Below are positions 63,058 through 64,000 of a stretch of DNA of 64,000 bases, in pieces. Positions within the stretch are counted from its first letter, which is position 1. Every line of letters starts with the position of its first letter. A program made the position numbers and the translations under genes. Origin of the DNA: Clostridia bacterium (lineage in GTDB: Bacteria > Bacillota > Clostridia > Oscillospirales > CAG-272); contig JAFYMF010000044.1 in NCBI GenBank assembly GCA_017556745.1, positions 1 through 64,000 of the forward strand. Direction: 5' to 3'. The notes beneath the pieces were generated by a model, which saw nothing but the letters and a program-made list of their open reading frames with translations, was not told the origin of the DNA and ran no database searches.

Positions 63058-64000
63058 TTACTTCTTGGTTCTGTGTCGACGTGCAGCTTCACACAGAAGC
63101 ACAGATGCGGCCGTTGACACATTAAGCGAATTTACCTTTCCATACATGGGAATTGAAACAATAAAATCGCACTTTTTCTTTACATTATCCTGTATTCCGT
63201 TACCCTCACTGCCAAAAATAATAGCGGCAGGACCGGAAAAATCGGTATCATAATACGGGGCACCGTCAGCCTCAGCGGCATATGTCCAAATACCTTTCTT
63301 TTTAAGATCTTCAACTGTAGCTGAGATATTTGAAACCTTAGCAATTGCAAGATGCTCAACCGCACCTGCGGATGCCTTGCTTACCACAGGGGTAAGACCG
63401 ACTGCACGACGTTTTGGAATAATAAGTCCGTGTGCACCCGCGCCTTCGGCACATCTGATAAGTGCACCCAAGTTATAGGGATCAACGATTCCGTCTGCTA
63501 TTGCTATCAGCGGTGTCTCCCCTCTGTCTTTAGCTATCTTAAGTATGTCGTCAACAGAGACATATTCCTTCTCGGCAGCCATAGCGATAACACCCTGGTG
63601 AGGAGCGTTACCTGAAAGTACATCAAGCTTATTTTTATCTGCCTCAACAACAGGAATACCACGGCTTACAGCTTCTGCTACAAGAACTACGATAGAACCC
63701 TCTCTGTCGCCTCGTCTGACCAAAAGCTTATCTATCGCTCTATTTGATTTTAAAAGCTCTCTCACGGCATTTCTGCCAACTACTATACCACTTTCCTCTG
63801 CTTTGGAAAATCTCTTATTCTCCTGAATTTCGTAACCGGTAACAACATCATCAGTATCGAAATGTGGGGTATAGTCATTGTGATATGACCTTATATCATT
63901 ATCCTCAGTAAAGTCACGGCGGTCACGTTTGTAACCACGGTTTTTCTGCACCTTGTTCTCCGCCGTATCGAATGTCTGCTTTTTTTCTGATTTTGGCTTT
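63058..64000 (-). CDS. rlmB: 23S rRNA 2'-O-methyltransferase RlmB/TrmH family, 5' end beyond window
   Basis: A SPOUT methyltransferase. An N-terminal L30e-like substrate-binding domain (GIVVGRNAVRELLKSNRAID, PHQGVIAM) is followed by the knotted domain (ADGIVDPYNLGALIRCAEGA, GSEGNGIQ, IPMYGKVNSLNVSTAASVLL), which binds AdoMet. It methylates a ribose of 23S rRNA (G2251 in E. coli) or a similar target. The frame is open to the right edge, so the start is unseen. A GTG at 63951 would give 297 residues but has no good ribosome-binding site, and the basic Lys/Arg-rich N-terminus appears to extend past the window. Confidence 0.9.
   Translation of the reverse strand, partial: KPKSEKKQTFDTAENKVQKNRGYKRDRRDFTEDNDIRSYHNDYTPHFDTDDVVTGYEIQENKRFSKAEESGIVVGRNAVRELLKSNRAIDKLLVRRGDREGSIVVLVAEAVSRGIPVVEADKNKLDVLSGNAPHQGVIAMAAEKEYVSVDDILKIAKDRGETPLIAIADGIVDPYNLGALIRCAEGAGAHGLIIPKRRAVGLTPVVSKASAGAVEHLAIAKVSNISATVEDLKKKGIWTYAAEADGAPYYDTDFSGPAAIIFGSEGNGIQDNVKKKCDFIVSIPMYGKVNSLNVSTAASVLLCEAARRHRTKK

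Overview
The window looks like chromosomal DNA of an anaerobic, endospore-forming Firmicute (class Clostridia, probably an uncultured gut or rumen Oscillospirales/Ruminococcaceae-like lineage). The reasons are type III glutamine synthetase, acetate kinase, a flavin-based electron-bifurcation-type oxidoreductase set, a GerA germinant-receptor subunit, a SPOCS/LysM spore protein, strong AGGAGG-like ribosome-binding sites and clear TTGACA-17-TATAAT promoters. Most protein genes are intact and ordinary. The region from about 31 to 41.7 kb is accessory and heavily decayed.

Layout. 1-320: two tandem strong leftward promoters and an rRNA-type leader, so an rRNA operon probably starts just beyond the left edge. 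0.3-10.7 kb: spore SPOCS/LysM protein, tRNA(Met) cytidine acetate ligase, acetate kinase, a three-gene NuoE/NuoF/NfnB-like operon (Stn/NfnABC-like), and GerA. 10.7-13.4 kb: an amino-acid-binding lipoprotein, a 0.7 kb gene-free stretch, and a secreted CBM9-like surface protein. 13.6-16.4 kb: ispD-ispF, rpe, and a 676 bp internally deleted IS3-family element with both ends. 16.4-24 kb: GSIII, Xaa-Pro peptidase, a double flavodoxin-fold protein, exonuclease III, DUF2079 membrane protein. 24-29.6 kb: a complete sugar ABC transporter (ATPase, two permeases, binding protein) and an OB-fold lipoprotein. 29.7-31.2 kb: peroxiredoxin, a GNAT remnant, a cyclase-family hydrolase.

31.1-41.7 kb is an integration hot spot. 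A tRNA-Gln gene has its 3' end and terminator duplicated. A tRNA-Ser(CGA) gene is preceded by two 112 bp tandem repeats that each begin with the first 25 nt of that tRNA and keep its anticodon loop. The last 27 bp of tRNA-Ser recur at 38143-38169 and so bracket a 6.3 kb island of broken or accessory genes: a TIGR02452 macro-like pseudogene, a GIY-YIG/YjbR chimera, a DUF4868 (KwaB-like) fragment, an XRE regulator, a GNAT and a DUF4143 ATPase. To the right lie a GNAT/CDP-alcohol phosphotransferase read-through arrangement, two C-terminal scraps of tyrosine integrases, another XRE regulator and a PD-(D/E)XK-like protein.

41.8-59.9 kb is carbohydrate and small-molecule metabolism: a double beta-helix lipoprotein, two SGNH esterases, a DUF6259 glycosidase-like protein, a GH5-like glycosidase, a sugar isomerase facing an AraC regulator, a flavin reductase/SDR/PatB group, a MATE exporter, a PHP phosphoesterase and a PurF-like protein lacking the catalytic cysteine. 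60-64 kb: a 974-residue protein that appears to be a catalytically degenerate P-type ATPase with a 400-residue acidic N-terminus, and an RlmB-type rRNA methyltransferase running off the right edge. The best candidates for undescribed biology are the tRNA-Ser-like tandem repeats with the adjoining island, and the pseudo-P-type ATPase.
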